DNA of 64,000 nt from Paenibacillus typhae. Its GTDB lineage: Bacteria > Bacillota > Bacilli > Paenibacillales > Paenibacillaceae. A program made the position numbers and the translations under genes. Below the pieces are notes generated by a model. It was not told where the DNA came from. It made no database searches and saw only the letters and a list, made by a program, of their open reading frames with translations. How positions within the stretch are numbered: the stretch's first letter is position 1; each line of letters opens with the position of its first letter. This document shows positions 42,862-52,290 of this stretch, in pieces. The stretch covers positions 1-64,000 of the forward strand of contig NZ_FNDX01000029.1 of the NCBI RefSeq assembly GCF_900099765.1, in the 5' to 3' direction.

Positions 42862-43854
42862 ATGGCAACAATTAAGGACGTGGCGAAGCTGGCCGGCGTG
42901 GCGCTCTCAACAGCCTCCTATGCGATGAGCGGAGACAGCAAGGTCAGCGCAAAGACGAGAGAAAAGGTGCTGGAAGCGGCACGGCAGCTTAATTATCAGA
43001 AGAACGGTTTTGCTATGGATCTGAAGCGGAGCCGGACTAATACAATAGCCCTTATACTGCGAGACTTGTCAGGCCCTTATTATTCGGAATTGATCCGCAG
43101 CATTCAGGACGTTGCCTTATCGAACTCTTATGATCTGATTGCCTGCAGCTCCATGGGCGGCAAAGGCTCGACAGCTGTCCGTTACATGATGGAAAAGCGG
43201 GTTGACGGGGCCATTGTACTGGCCCATAACATAACAGACGAGATTCTGCATGCAGCTGCCGGACCACGTTTTCCGGTTGTTGTTATGGACCGGCTGATTG
43301 CCGGTGAAGGGCTGATCAATGTAGTGGTTGACGGTGAGCAGGGCGGTTACAGTGCTACCCGGCACCTGATCGAGAACGGACACAGCTCCATCGCTTATAT
43401 CAGCGGGCCGGCCGATTCCTATGACAATGCGCTGCGGTATCAGGGGTATCTCCGTGCGATGCATGAAGCCGGTCTTTCCGAAAAGGCCAAATGGAAGCTC
43501 AGCGGCAATTTCATCCGAGAAGGCGGCTATAAAGCCACTAAAATGATGCTGATGCAGGGCGAGCTGCCGACAGCGGTATTCTTTGCTAACGATGAAATGG
43601 CCGTAGGTGGGATGAAAGCCTTCGAAGAAGCTAAAATTTCTGTGCCGGAGGATATTTCTGTCATCGGATTCGACGATATTCAGCTGGCCGAGTATATTCA
43701 TCCGCCGCTGACGACAATCCGCCAGCCGATGTACGAATCAGGCTCGCTCGCCGGCCATTTGCTCTTCCAGATGCTTAACGGAGATGCGGTTAATGATTTT
43801 TATAAGCTTAAGATTGAGCTGATGGAGCGGAAATCGGTTAAAATACAGGGTTAA
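42862..43854 (+). CDS. LacI/GalR-family transcriptional regulator of the sugar locus
   Basis: The 330-residue protein has the LacI headpiece (ATIKDVAKLAGVALSTASYAMSG, hinge YQKNGFAMDLKRSRTNTIALIL) and a periplasmic-binding-like sensor (FFANDEMAVGGMKAFEE, DISVIGFDDIQLAEYIHPPLTTIRQP). ATG 42862 fits the usual N-terminus; a TTG at 42853 is less likely. It should bind the GAAACGTTTC-type operators before the binding-protein and GH3 genes and release them on binding the imported sugar. Confidence 0.9.
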   Translation: MATIKDVAKLAGVALSTASYAMSGDSKVSAKTREKVLEAARQLNYQKNGFAMDLKRSRTNTIALILRDLSGPYYSELIRSIQDVALSNSYDLIACSSMGGKGSTAVRYMMEKRVDGAIVLAHNITDEILHAAAGPRFPVVVMDRLIAGEGLINVVVDGEQGGYSATRHLIENGHSSIAYISGPADSYDNALRYQGYLRAMHEAGLSEKAKWKLSGNFIREGGYKATKMMLMQGELPTAVFFANDEMAVGGMKAFEEAKISVPEDISVIGFDDIQLAEYIHPPLTTIRQPMYESGSLAGHLLFQMLNGDAVNDFYKLKIELMERKSVKIQG

Positions 43855-43869
43855 TCGGAGTGAATAACT

Positions 43870-44628
43870 TTGGCTTATATGCAGATGTCGTTATATTCCG
43901 AAACACTCGGAATGTCAACAGAAGCTGGAATCGTTCTTCCGCTTAATGCTCTTCCGTCTGCGGAACGGGGCGGAAAATACCCGGTGCTGTATCTGCTGCA
44001 CGGGCTTGGCGGCGACCATACGGAGTGGACGAGAAATTCAGCAATTGAGCGTTACGCCGAGAGCAGAGGCCTGGCACTCGTATTGCCGCGGGCTGACCGC
44101 AGCTATTATACCGATATGAAGCAGGGCGGTGCCTACTTCACTTATTTAAGTGAGGAACTGCCCGGGCTTGTCCAGCGTGCCTTTGCCATTTCAGGCCGCA
44201 GGGAGGATACCTTTGCGGCCGGCATCTCCATGGGCGGTTACGGTGCCTTTAAGCTGGCTATGCGCCATCCGGAGCGTTATGCGGCTGCCGTGAGCCTGTC
44301 AGGAGGCCTGGATATTGTCCGGCGCGTGACCGGACCAAACGGCTTTCTGCCTGGTGAAGCCGACCGTATATTCGGCTCAGCGGATGAGCTGCGCGGCAGC
44401 GGAGAGGATCTGTTCGCGCTTGCCGTCAAGGCGGCAGCAGCTGAACCTCCGCCCAGATTGTACCAGTGCTGCGGCACAGAGGACTTTCTCTATGATGCAA
44501 ACCGCGCTTTTCTTGATCAGGCGGTGTCAGCCGGCCTCAATATCACCTATGAAGAAGGTCCGGGAGGCCATGATTGGGACTATTGGGACCGGCAGCTGAC
44601 AAGAATGCTGGATTGGCTTCCTTTATAG
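43870..44628 (+). CDS. Alpha/beta-hydrolase esterase (EstA/esterase-D type)
   Basis: The 252-residue protein has the esterase-D fold: VLYLLHGLGGDHTEWTRNS, the nucleophile in AAGISMGGYGAFKLAMRHP (GISMGG), Asp in CCGTEDFLYDANRAF and His in GGHDWDYWD. The TTG start at 43870 gives the conserved N-terminus MAYMQMSLYSETLGM and has GGAG upstream. It lies 15 bases after the lacI gene. It may remove acyl groups (for example succinyl or acetyl) from substituted oligosaccharides before cleavage; this is inference. Confidence 0.83.
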   Translation: MAYMQMSLYSETLGMSTEAGIVLPLNALPSAERGGKYPVLYLLHGLGGDHTEWTRNSAIERYAESRGLALVLPRADRSYYTDMKQGGAYFTYLSEELPGLVQRAFAISGRREDTFAAGISMGGYGAFKLAMRHPERYAAAVSLSGGLDIVRRVTGPNGFLPGEADRIFGSADELRGSGEDLFALAVKAAAAEPPPRLYQCCGTEDFLYDANRAFLDQAVSAGLNITYEEGPGGHDWDYWDRQLTRMLDWLPL

Positions 44629-44661
44629 TATCTTTGCGGATTTGCCAAAGAACACGGCTTT

Positions 44662-44690
44662 TTGTCGAAACGAATAGAAACGTTTATGAT
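44662..44690 (+). promoter_or_regulatory. Promoter and operator of the GH3-GH94 genes
   Basis: TTGTCG (44662-44667) and TATGAT (44685-44690) are 17 bases apart. The spacer and flanks contain TCGAAACGAATAGA and AGAAACGTTTAT, close to the perfect operator at 39612. Confidence 0.6.
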
Positions 44691-44743
44691 TTTATGATAT
44701 TAAGCATCCAATAAATCCTTATTTTAAAAGGAAATAATATAGA

Positions 44744-44755
44744 AAAACGATTCGA
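44744..44755. promoter_or_regulatory. LacI-type operator half-site before GH3
   Basis: AAAACGATTCGA matches the right part of the 39432 operator (AAACGATTCGA), 31 bases before the GH3 start. Confidence 0.45.
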
Positions 44756-44786
44756 GAATAATTGTTTTGGTAGGGGGAATACAGCC

Positions 44787-46955
44787 ATGACTGAGCATTT
44801 ATACAACAAATATGTGAAGCAAATGACCCTTGAAGAAAAAGTTGCCCAGCTTCTGCAGCTGGCAGCTCCGTTCTATGATGAGCCGGGTGACGAATCAGAA
44901 ATTACCGGTCCGATGGAAGAGCTCGGCATCGGCAGTGAGGCGGTCCGCAATGCCGGTTCTGTGCTCGGCGTAGCCGGTGCCGCCAAAATGATGGCGGTGC
45001 AGAAAGCGCATCTGGAGAATAACCGGCTTGGCATTCCATTGCTGTTCATGGCCGATATTGTCCATGGCTTTAAGACGATCTTCCCGATCCCTCTGGCAAT
45101 CGGCAGCTCATGGAATCCGGAGCTTGCAGAGAAGAGCGCCGGGATTGCAGCCAGGGAAGCCGCTGTCTCCGGTTTGCATGTAACCTTTGCGCCTATGGTC
45201 GATTTGACCCGTGATCCGCGCTGGGGGCGGGTGATGGAATCGACCGGCGAAGACCCGTACCTGAACGGTGTATTCGCGGAAGCGTTTGTGAAGGGCTTTC
45301 AGGGGGATGATCTTGCAGGTGATCATTCACGTGTAGCTGCTTGCGTCAAGCACTTTGCCGCTTATGGCGCTGCTGAGGGCGGCAGGGATTATAACACTGT
45401 GGACCTGTCCGAACGTCAGCTGCGTGAATATTACCTCCCTGCCTATAAAGCCGCTGTGGATGCCGGAGCAGAGATGGTCATGACCTCGTTCAACATCGTG
45501 GACGGGATCCCGGCAACCGGTAATCGCAAGCTGTTGCGGGAGCTGCTGCGGGCAGAATGGGGCTTTGACGGAGTCATTATTTCAGACTGGGCCTCCATCA
45601 AGGAAATGGTCTCACACGGTGCGGCAGAGGATGATAAGGAAGCGGCATTCAAAGCGATCCGGGCCGGTGTGGATATCGACATGATGACAACCAGCTATCT
45701 GCATCATCTGCCTCAGCTGGTGGACGAAGGGCTTGTCGATGAAGCCCTGATTGATGAAGCAGTGCTGCGTATCCTGCAGCTCAAAGAAAAGCTTGGCTTA
45801 TTCGACAACCCAATGCGCGGAGCTGACCCCGTGCTGGAGAAGGAAATCGTATTCTCCGCCGAACACCGTCAAGCGGCACGCGAGCTGGCAGAGAAGTCGA
45901 GTGTGCTGCTGAAGAATGAAGGTGTATTGCCGCTCCGTCCGGAGCAGCGGGTAGCCGTGATTGGTCCTTTTGCGTCCAGCGGCGATATTCTGGGCTGGTG
46001 GTCGTGGACCGGCTCTAAGGAGCATGCGGTGAAGCTCAGTGATGCCATGCGCTCAGTAATTGGCAATCCTGATCTTATTACAGTAGCCGAAGGCTCAGGC
46101 ATTGAGACGATAACCGCGGAGCAGAAGGCGGAAGCGCTGAGTGCAGCTGAGGGTGCCGATGTGATTGTGCTGGCCCTCGGTGAAGCTTCCGATATGAGCG
46201 GCGAAGGCGGCAGCCGGACCAACATCAGGCTGCCTGAGGCGCAGCTGGAATTGATCCGGGACATGAAGAAGCTCGGCAAGCCGCTGGCTGTGGTATTGTT
46301 TAACGGCCGTCCGCTTGACCTGCACGGGGTGTACGACCAGGCGGATGCCGTGCTGGAAGCATGGTTCCCGGGCAGTGAAGGCGGGGCTGCACTGGCCGGC
46401 CTCCTGTACGGACAGGTGAGTCCTTCCGGCCGTTTGACCATGTCGTTCCCTGATTCAGCAGGACAGATTCCGGTCTATTATAACCAATTCAATACCGGCC
46501 GTCCCAAGCCGGAAGTGGAGGACGGCAACCGTTATATCTCCAAGTATATCGACGCTCCGAACGAACCGCTGCTGCCGTTCGGGTTCGGACTAAGCTATAC
46601 AACCTTTGCTTATGAAGGACTGACGCTATCCGCCGACACGATGACAACAGGTCAGCCGCTTGAGGTAAAGGTGACGCTCACCAATACCGGCAGCGTAACG
46701 GGAACTGAGACTGTCCAGCTGTATGTAGGCGATATTTCCGGTGAAGTAGTCCGTCCGGTCAAGGAGCTGAAGGCCTTCCGGCAGGTTGAGCTGGCCTCTG
46801 GCGAAACCACTGAAGTAGTCTTTAATATCATCGAGGAGCAGCTCCGCTATCATCACAGTGACCTCAGTGTCGCCAGCGACAGCGGCAGGTTTAATGTATA
46901 TGTGGGGGCTAACAGCCGTGATGTGCTGTCTGCCGGGTTCGTTTTGCTCAAGTAA
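44787..46955 (+). CDS. GH3 beta-glucosidase
   Basis: The 722-residue protein has the three GH3 domains: an (alpha/beta)8 barrel with KHFAAYGAAEGGRDYNT and the nucleophile Asp267 in GVIISDWAS, an (alpha/beta)6 domain (VIVLALGEASDMSGEGGSR), and a C-terminal FnIII-like domain (VTLTNTGSVTGTETVQLYVGD). No signal peptide, so it acts in the cytoplasm on imported sugar. The L. innocua Lin1840 enzyme, as I recall, is a GH3 sophorose-cleaving beta-glucosidase in the same gene context. It is 55 bases before the GH94 gene. Confidence 0.9.
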   Translation: MTEHLYNKYVKQMTLEEKVAQLLQLAAPFYDEPGDESEITGPMEELGIGSEAVRNAGSVLGVAGAAKMMAVQKAHLENNRLGIPLLFMADIVHGFKTIFPIPLAIGSSWNPELAEKSAGIAAREAAVSGLHVTFAPMVDLTRDPRWGRVMESTGEDPYLNGVFAEAFVKGFQGDDLAGDHSRVAACVKHFAAYGAAEGGRDYNTVDLSERQLREYYLPAYKAAVDAGAEMVMTSFNIVDGIPATGNRKLLRELLRAEWGFDGVIISDWASIKEMVSHGAAEDDKEAAFKAIRAGVDIDMMTTSYLHHLPQLVDEGLVDEALIDEAVLRILQLKEKLGLFDNPMRGADPVLEKEIVFSAEHRQAARELAEKSSVLLKNEGVLPLRPEQRVAVIGPFASSGDILGWWSWTGSKEHAVKLSDAMRSVIGNPDLITVAEGSGIETITAEQKAEALSAAEGADVIVLALGEASDMSGEGGSRTNIRLPEAQLELIRDMKKLGKPLAVVLFNGRPLDLHGVYDQADAVLEAWFPGSEGGAALAGLLYGQVSPSGRLTMSFPDSAGQIPVYYNQFNTGRPKPEVEDGNRYISKYIDAPNEPLLPFGFGLSYTTFAYEGLTLSADTMTTGQPLEVKVTLTNTGSVTGTETVQLYVGDISGEVVRPVKELKAFRQVELASGETTEVVFNIIEEQLRYHHSDLSVASDSGRFNVYVGANSRDVLSAGFVLLK

Positions 46956-47009
46956 ACAAACAGACATAGTAACGGTGCAAAGCCGTAACAGATAAGGAAG
47001 TGAAGAGAA

Positions 47010-50000
47010 ATGACAACTGCAACCGGCTCCAAGCTTACATTGCAAAAAGGCGGTCTTACCTTTACATTTCTGGAAAGCGGAGACCTTTATCAGGCGACAG
47101 GCGGGCAGATGATGATTAACCAGCTGCTGGCTAACAGCGTAGACGGTGCTGCGGGCAATCTGTATTTACGCCTGTACCATCCGGACGGTATTCAGGCATT
47201 TCCTCTGCTTGGTGTCAAATCAGGCAGCAGCTTCAGCCGTGACGGGGAGCGGCTTGTGTGGCAGGGTGAGATTCCTGTCGGTACCGGAGCCGAGGGCAGT
47301 ACGGCTAAGCTGGGGTACCAGGTCACATTCACTCTGGCAGAGGAGGATGCCTGGTTCTGGGATGTACGGGTTGAAGGCAATGCGGCCTTGCTGGACGTTA
47401 TTTATACCCAGGATGTCGGTATTGCAGCACCTGGTGCCGTAACCAGCAATGAAGCCTATTTATCCCAATATATCGACCACTCCGTTTTTACGGATCAGGA
47501 AGGCGGCTATGTCGTCTGTTCCCGGCAGAACCAGCCGCAGGGCGGAAAGTTTCCGTATCTGCAGCAGGGGCTAATCGGCGGGGCAACGGGATATTCCACC
47601 GACGGCTTCCAGTTCTTCGGCTTGTCCTACAAAGAGACTGACAGACCGGAAGCCCTGTACAGAGAGAGTCTTGCCAATAACGTATATCAATACGAATTTG
47701 CTTATACTGCACTGCAGTCTCCTAAGACGGAGCTTAACGGCGAAGCCGCCTTTACCTTCTACGGCTTGTTCCGGGAGGATCATCCTGCAGCTGTGACCGG
47801 ACTTGAATTTGCTGAACAGCTGCGGGCTGCATGGAGCAGTGTTCGACCGCTTGTGTCTGTGAAGCCGTACAGCAGCCGGCCGCAGCGGACTGCGGCTTCT
47901 GCCCGGATCGGAACGCCTGTAGAGACACAGGAGCTGTCCGAAAAAGAGCTGGATAGCCTTTTCCCGCAGCGGTACCAGGAGGAACACGAAGACGGAAAGC
48001 TGCTGGCCTTCTTCACCGGCACCTATGAGCATGTTGTCCTTAAACGGAAAGAGCTGCTTGTAGAACGGCCGCACGGACATATCCTGATGAGCGGAGACAA
48101 TGCACGGCTGAACAATGAGGTGATGACGACGACTTCTTATATGTACGGGATTTTCAATTCCCAGGTGGTCGTCGGCAATACCAATTTCAACAAAATGCTG
48201 TCCAATGCCCGCAATGCGCTGAACGTCAATAAAACGTCAGGCCAGCGGATCTATATCGAGCTGGACGGACAATTCCGTCTGCTGACCATGCCGTCGCTGT
48301 TTGAAATCGGCTTTAATTACGCACGGTGGCACTACAAGACGGCTGAAGATACCTTTATCATTACAAACTATACAGCGGTAAACACGCCTGAGATCAGACT
48401 GCATGTCCGTTCAGCAAGCGGAAAAGCCTACCGCTTCCTTGTCAGCAATCAGATAACCATGAACGTTGCTGAATATGAGCTGCCTTACCAGATTTCACAG
48501 GATAAGGATGGCGGACTGGTCTTCCGGGCTGCCGAAAGTGGCCTGAGCGCATCTGTCTATCCTGAGCTGGCCTACAAAATCACTGTGGACGGAGCAGCCT
48601 GCAGAGCGGGGGATGAATCGCTGCTGGCAGCCGGAGCTGCGCCGGGCAGTGCTTCCCTTGCGGTGCTTGAACTGGATGCAAGCTGTGAGTGGACACTTAC
48701 CTTCCAGGGAACGCTGGACGGACAATTCCGCACTCCTGCGGCAGCCGGATTTGAAGCGGAGAGAACCGGTTACCGTGATTTTCTGGCAGGTGTCATGAAC
48801 GGCTTTCAATTGAGAAAAGAGAGCGGGGAGCAGGCAGAGCTGTTCAAGGTAAATGCCCTGGCCTGGTGGTATACCCACAATATGCTGGTCCACTATTCCG
48901 TGCCTCACGGACTGGAGCAGTATGGCGGAGCAGCCTGGGGTACACGGGATGTATGCCAGGGTCCTGTGGAGTACTTCCTTGCCACGCATAAATATGAACA
49001 GGTACGGGAAATCCTGCTGACCGTATTTGCCCATCAATATGAGGATGACGGTAACTGGCCGCAGTGGTTCATGTTTGACAAGTACACTTCTATTCAGCAG
49101 GAGGAGAGCCATGGCGATATCATTGTCTGGCCGCTCAAAGTGCTGGGTGATTATCTGCGGGCAACCCGTGATTATGCGGTGCTGGAAGAACGGATTCCGT
49201 ATACCCGGAAACACAGCTTCGACTTTACAGAGGCTGCCTTCACGTTGAGGGAACATGCGGTTAAAGAACTGGAATATATCAAATCCCACTTCCTGCATGA
49301 TACGTTCTTATCCTCCTACGGAGACGGGGACTGGGATGATACGCTGCAGCCGGCGAATGCCCAGCTCAAGCAGTATATGGTCAGCAGCTGGACAGTGGCC
49401 CTGACTTATCAGACGGTTCTAGGCCTGGCTACAGTGCTCCGGGATGCGGACGCAGGCTGGTCGGACGAGCTGAAGCAGTTGGCTGAAGGCATCAAGGCCG
49501 ACTTTAACCGTTATATGCTGGGCACCGAAGTAATTCCGGGCTTCCTGTACTTTGAAGATCCGGAGCAGGCCAAGCTGATGCTGCATCCGGAAGACAAGGA
49601 AACAGGGATCCAGTACCGCCTGCTGCCGATGACCCGCAGCATGATCGGCGAGCTGCTTACTCCTGAGCAGATGGAGGCGCACTACAAGCTGATCCAGGAA
49701 CAGTTCCTGTGCCCGGACGGTGTGCGGCTGATGAATCATCCGGCACAGTATGCCGGCGGGGTAAGCACCCACTTTAAACGTGCGGAGCAGGCAGCTAACT
49801 TCGGCCGCGAAATCGGCCTGCAGTACGTGCATGCCCACATCCGGTTCGTGGAAGCGATGGCCAAGATCGGTGCTACCGATCAGGTCTGGAAGGGCCTTGC
49901 CACCATCAATCCGGTCGGTATCCGTGATAGCGTGCCGAATGCTGAGCTGCGCCAGAGCAATGCCTACTTCAGCAGCTCCGACGGCAAATTTGCCAACCGC

Positions 50001-50393
50001 TATGAAGCGCAGGAGCGGTTCCAGGAGCTGCGTGACGGTTCGGTTGCGGTCAAGGGCGGCTGGAGAATCTATTCCAGCGGACCCGGAATCTACATGAACC
50101 AGCTGATCTCGAATGTGCTGGGGATCCGTGAAGAAGGCGGCGACCTGATTCTTGATCCGGTACTGCCTGCCGAGCTGGACGGCACCCGGTTTGATTTTGA
50201 ATACGGCGGCTCTCCTGTGACCTTTGTGTATCACTGCACAGGGGGCGGACTGCGCTCCGCTGCTGTGAACGGCAGGGAAGCAGAGGCAGTGCGGCTCGCT
50301 AATCCATACCGTCCCGGCGGCCTGCGGATTGCCCGTGAAGAGGTTCAGTGCTATGCAGGTGCTGAAAGAACCGTGATTGATATCTATATGTAA
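47010..50393 (+). CDS. GH94 phosphorylase, long form; probable 1,2-beta-oligoglucan phosphorylase
   Basis: The 1127-residue protein is a GH94 enzyme with an extended N-terminus. The catalytic region has LAWWYTHNMLVHYSVPHGLEQ-type motif near 617-640, WGTRDVCQGPVEYF, QEESHGDIIVWPL, and the general acid in YGDGDWDDTLQP (Asp near 774-777). Cellobiose phosphorylases are about 800 residues and have no such N-terminal ~300-residue part; the length and layout fit the 1,2-beta-oligoglucan phosphorylase (SOGP) group. It would convert Glc-beta-1,2-glucan plus phosphate to glucose 1-phosphate and a shorter chain. No signal peptide. Confidence 0.83.
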   Translation: MTTATGSKLTLQKGGLTFTFLESGDLYQATGGQMMINQLLANSVDGAAGNLYLRLYHPDGIQAFPLLGVKSGSSFSRDGERLVWQGEIPVGTGAEGSTAKLGYQVTFTLAEEDAWFWDVRVEGNAALLDVIYTQDVGIAAPGAVTSNEAYLSQYIDHSVFTDQEGGYVVCSRQNQPQGGKFPYLQQGLIGGATGYSTDGFQFFGLSYKETDRPEALYRESLANNVYQYEFAYTALQSPKTELNGEAAFTFYGLFREDHPAAVTGLEFAEQLRAAWSSVRPLVSVKPYSSRPQRTAASARIGTPVETQELSEKELDSLFPQRYQEEHEDGKLLAFFTGTYEHVVLKRKELLVERPHGHILMSGDNARLNNEVMTTTSYMYGIFNSQVVVGNTNFNKMLSNARNALNVNKTSGQRIYIELDGQFRLLTMPSLFEIGFNYARWHYKTAEDTFIITNYTAVNTPEIRLHVRSASGKAYRFLVSNQITMNVAEYELPYQISQDKDGGLVFRAAESGLSASVYPELAYKITVDGAACRAGDESLLAAGAAPGSASLAVLELDASCEWTLTFQGTLDGQFRTPAAAGFEAERTGYRDFLAGVMNGFQLRKESGEQAELFKVNALAWWYTHNMLVHYSVPHGLEQYGGAAWGTRDVCQGPVEYFLATHKYEQVREILLTVFAHQYEDDGNWPQWFMFDKYTSIQQEESHGDIIVWPLKVLGDYLRATRDYAVLEERIPYTRKHSFDFTEAAFTLREHAVKELEYIKSHFLHDTFLSSYGDGDWDDTLQPANAQLKQYMVSSWTVALTYQTVLGLATVLRDADAGWSDELKQLAEGIKADFNRYMLGTEVIPGFLYFEDPEQAKLMLHPEDKETGIQYRLLPMTRSMIGELLTPEQMEAHYKLIQEQFLCPDGVRLMNHPAQYAGGVSTHFKRAEQAANFGREIGLQYVHAHIRFVEAMAKIGATDQVWKGLATINPVGIRDSVPNAELRQSNAYFSSSDGKFANRYEAQERFQELRDGSVAVKGGWRIYSSGPGIYMNQLISNVLGIREEGGDLILDPVLPAELDGTRFDFEYGGSPVTFVYHCTGGGLRSAAVNGREAEAVRLANPYRPGGLRIAREEVQCYAGAERTVIDIYM

Positions 50394-50402
50394 CTAAAGA
50401 AT

Positions 50403-50458
50403 AAGCGGCGCAGGCCGGCTTGTATCCGAAATGGAGACAAGCGCCTGCGCCGCTTTTA
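50403..50458 (+). terminator. Terminator after the GH94 gene
   Basis: AAGCGGCGCAGGC pairs with GCCTGCGCCGCTT, followed by TTAT; it may serve the converging TetR gene too. Confidence 0.75.
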
Positions 50459-50469
50459 TATGCAGCAGC

Positions 50470-51090
50470 TCAGTTTCTTTTAAACACAATATGATCCATT
50501 CGGCTGTTAACTAGCGCTGTTAATTGCCCGGCCATATATTCCGCAGAGTATTTAAAGCCGGTTTCTGCCCAATAATCAATGACCCCTACAGTGGCTGACA
50601 GCTGGTAGCTGAGCAGAATTTCATAATCGAGCGGGGGGCTGTTATCCTCCATCTCGATATGCATATCCTCACGCATGGATCTCCGCAGTGTATCGTAGAG
50701 CCCGACCGAAGTTTTCCCGCGCTGGGCGGAGCTTAAAGCAAGATAGTCCCGTTTGTGCTGCTCAATATGCTGAAAGAGCTGCAAGGTGGACGGATAAATA
50801 CCCGTAGCCTCAATTTTCTCCATACCTTCATAAGGCAGCAGCAAGACCTCCGAGACATTCCGCAAAAAATCATCATGAATATCCCGGAGCAGATCCTCCT
50901 TACTTACAAAATGCTTATAAAAGGTTCCCCGGTTATAGTCAGCACGCTCAGCGATATCCATAATGGTTACTGCTTCATAGCCCTTTTCCAGAATCAGATC
51001 GACAAAGGCTGTCTTCAGTGCCTGCCGGGTACGCCTGACTCTCCTGTTCAAATCCTCTTCGCGCTCCAATGCCATCTGCCTCCGTAACAT
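50470..51090 (-). CDS. TetR/AcrR-family regulator
   Basis: The 206-residue protein has the TetR headpiece (LKTAFVDLILEKGYEAVTIM, DIAERADYNRGTFYKHFVSKEDLL) and a C-terminal TetR_C domain with a Trp-rich end (IDYWAETGFKYSAEYMA). The start is uncertain: ATG 51090 has no ribosome site, ATG 51075 has GGAGG only three bases before it. It is divergent from the SDR gene at 51360, which is its likely target. Confidence 0.85.
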   Translation of the reverse strand: MLRRQMALEREEDLNRRVRRTRQALKTAFVDLILEKGYEAVTIMDIAERADYNRGTFYKHFVSKEDLLRDIHDDFLRNVSEVLLLPYEGMEKIEATGIYPSTLQLFQHIEQHKRDYLALSSAQRGKTSVGLYDTLRRSMREDMHIEMEDNSPPLDYEILLSYQLSATVGVIDYWAETGFKYSAEYMAGQLTALVNSRMDHIVFKRN

Positions 51091-51302
51091 TCGTATCGTA
51101 TCTTTTTATTATAACCGCAAGGTCAGAATAGAAAAAAGATTAACTGTTAAAAATTAAAGTGAACAAATAGCAGTAAAATGTTCAAAATAATGAATCCGGG
51201 GTTACATTTTTTGCTGAAGCGTTGCCTAGCCGACACTATCTTATATTTTGATTATTGTCACAACAAGTAAAACGGGTGTAAGCTTGTCTCAAGAGATAAG
51301 GC

Positions 51303-51319
51303 GATTTTGTTACAAAATC
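51303..51319. promoter_or_regulatory. Candidate TetR operator upstream of the SDR gene
   Basis: GATTTTGTTACAAAATC is a perfect palindrome (8-1-8) 40 bases before the SDR start codon. Confidence 0.55.
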
Positions 51320-51359
51320 CTCTTACTCACCCACTTCAAAACAAAGGAAGCGAATCATA

Positions 51360-52127
51360 ATGAGTCAATCACAAGTCAAAACAGCTGTCATCACAGGAGC
51401 CGCAGGCGGAATCGGAAAAGAGCTTGCCCGCCGCCTTGCCGAGCGCAAGCTGAATCTGGTTTTGGTCGATTTGAACGAGGAAGCGATTCATGCAGTCATT
51501 CAGGAGCTTGGCCTGGACGCATCCAACGCACTGGCCGTTAGAGCCGATGTCTCCAAAGAGGAGGATGTGCAGAATTATGTAAACCAGGCGGTGGCGAAAT
51601 TCGGGACAATTGATTATTTTGCCAACAATGCCGGTATTGAAGGCCCCTCCGGACTGGTGGAAGAGCTGAATGTGAAGTCGCTCGATCTGGTGTATAACGT
51701 CAATGTCCGCGGCGTATTTCTTGGGCTCCAATATGTCATTCCTGTCATGAAAAAGCAAAAATCCGGCGCGATCCTCAACACCTCCTCACTGGCAGGCCTG
51801 ATGGGTGCTCCGGGAATGTCTCCATACATTATGTCAAAGCATGCCGTCATCGGCCTGACCAGAGTTACGGCCAATGAACTGGCTCCATTCGGTATCCGTG
51901 TCAACGCCGTACTGCCGGGAACCATCAACACGCAGATGATGCGTAACATTGAACAAAATTCAGGCAGCGCAGATGACTTCAAAGCCGCTAATGAGGCAGC
52001 TACACCTATGGGACGCTACGGGGAATCGCAGGAGGTTGCAGCCGTTATGAACTTCCTGCTCTCCGAAGAAGCATCGTTCGTAACTGCTTCGCTCTATACC
52101 GTTGACGGCGGAATGATGGGACAGTAA
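51360..52127 (+). CDS. Short-chain dehydrogenase/reductase (SDR)
   Basis: The 255-residue protein is a classical SDR: TGAAGGIGKE (NAD(P) site), NNAGIEGPSG, Ser in ILNTSSLAGLMG, the YxxxK pair in YIMSKHAVIG and the C-terminal TASLYTVDGGMMGQ. An Asp/Leu pattern (VDLNEEA) after beta2 suggests NAD. The substrate is unknown. It is preceded by AAAGGAAG and followed by a clear terminator. Confidence 0.9.
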   Translation: MSQSQVKTAVITGAAGGIGKELARRLAERKLNLVLVDLNEEAIHAVIQELGLDASNALAVRADVSKEEDVQNYVNQAVAKFGTIDYFANNAGIEGPSGLVEELNVKSLDLVYNVNVRGVFLGLQYVIPVMKKQKSGAILNTSSLAGLMGAPGMSPYIMSKHAVIGLTRVTANELAPFGIRVNAVLPGTINTQMMRNIEQNSGSADDFKAANEAATPMGRYGESQEVAAVMNFLLSEEASFVTASLYTVDGGMMGQ

Positions 52128-52175
52128 CCGGTTGGCTTAATAGAATACACTGCAAATCCAAAGAAATGTAGATTT

Positions 52176-52210
52176 AAAAATAGTGCCCGCAAAGGGCACT
52201 ATTTTATTTT
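52176..52210 (+). terminator. Terminator after the SDR gene
   Basis: AAAATAGTGCCC, loop GCAAA, GGGCACTATTTTATTTT. Confidence 0.85.
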
Positions 52211-52239
52211 GGTTTGCAAAATACGTTGAACGCCCTACA

Positions 52240-52262
52240 TTAGATGTCGATTATCCAACTAA
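52240..52262 (+). repeat. 23-bp intergenic repeat, copy 1
   Basis: Begins TTAGATGTCG and ends TCCAACTAA. It shares its ends with five other copies in this window and has TTAG/CTAA termini. Confidence 0.7.
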
Positions 52263-52290
52263 TGATTAGGAATGCAGAGTAATAGCAGAA

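Noticed and set aside
47000-50400. GH94 protein as a cellobiose phosphorylase
   Set aside because: At 1127 residues it is about 300 longer than cellobiose phosphorylases, and gene context fits the oligoglucan type better.
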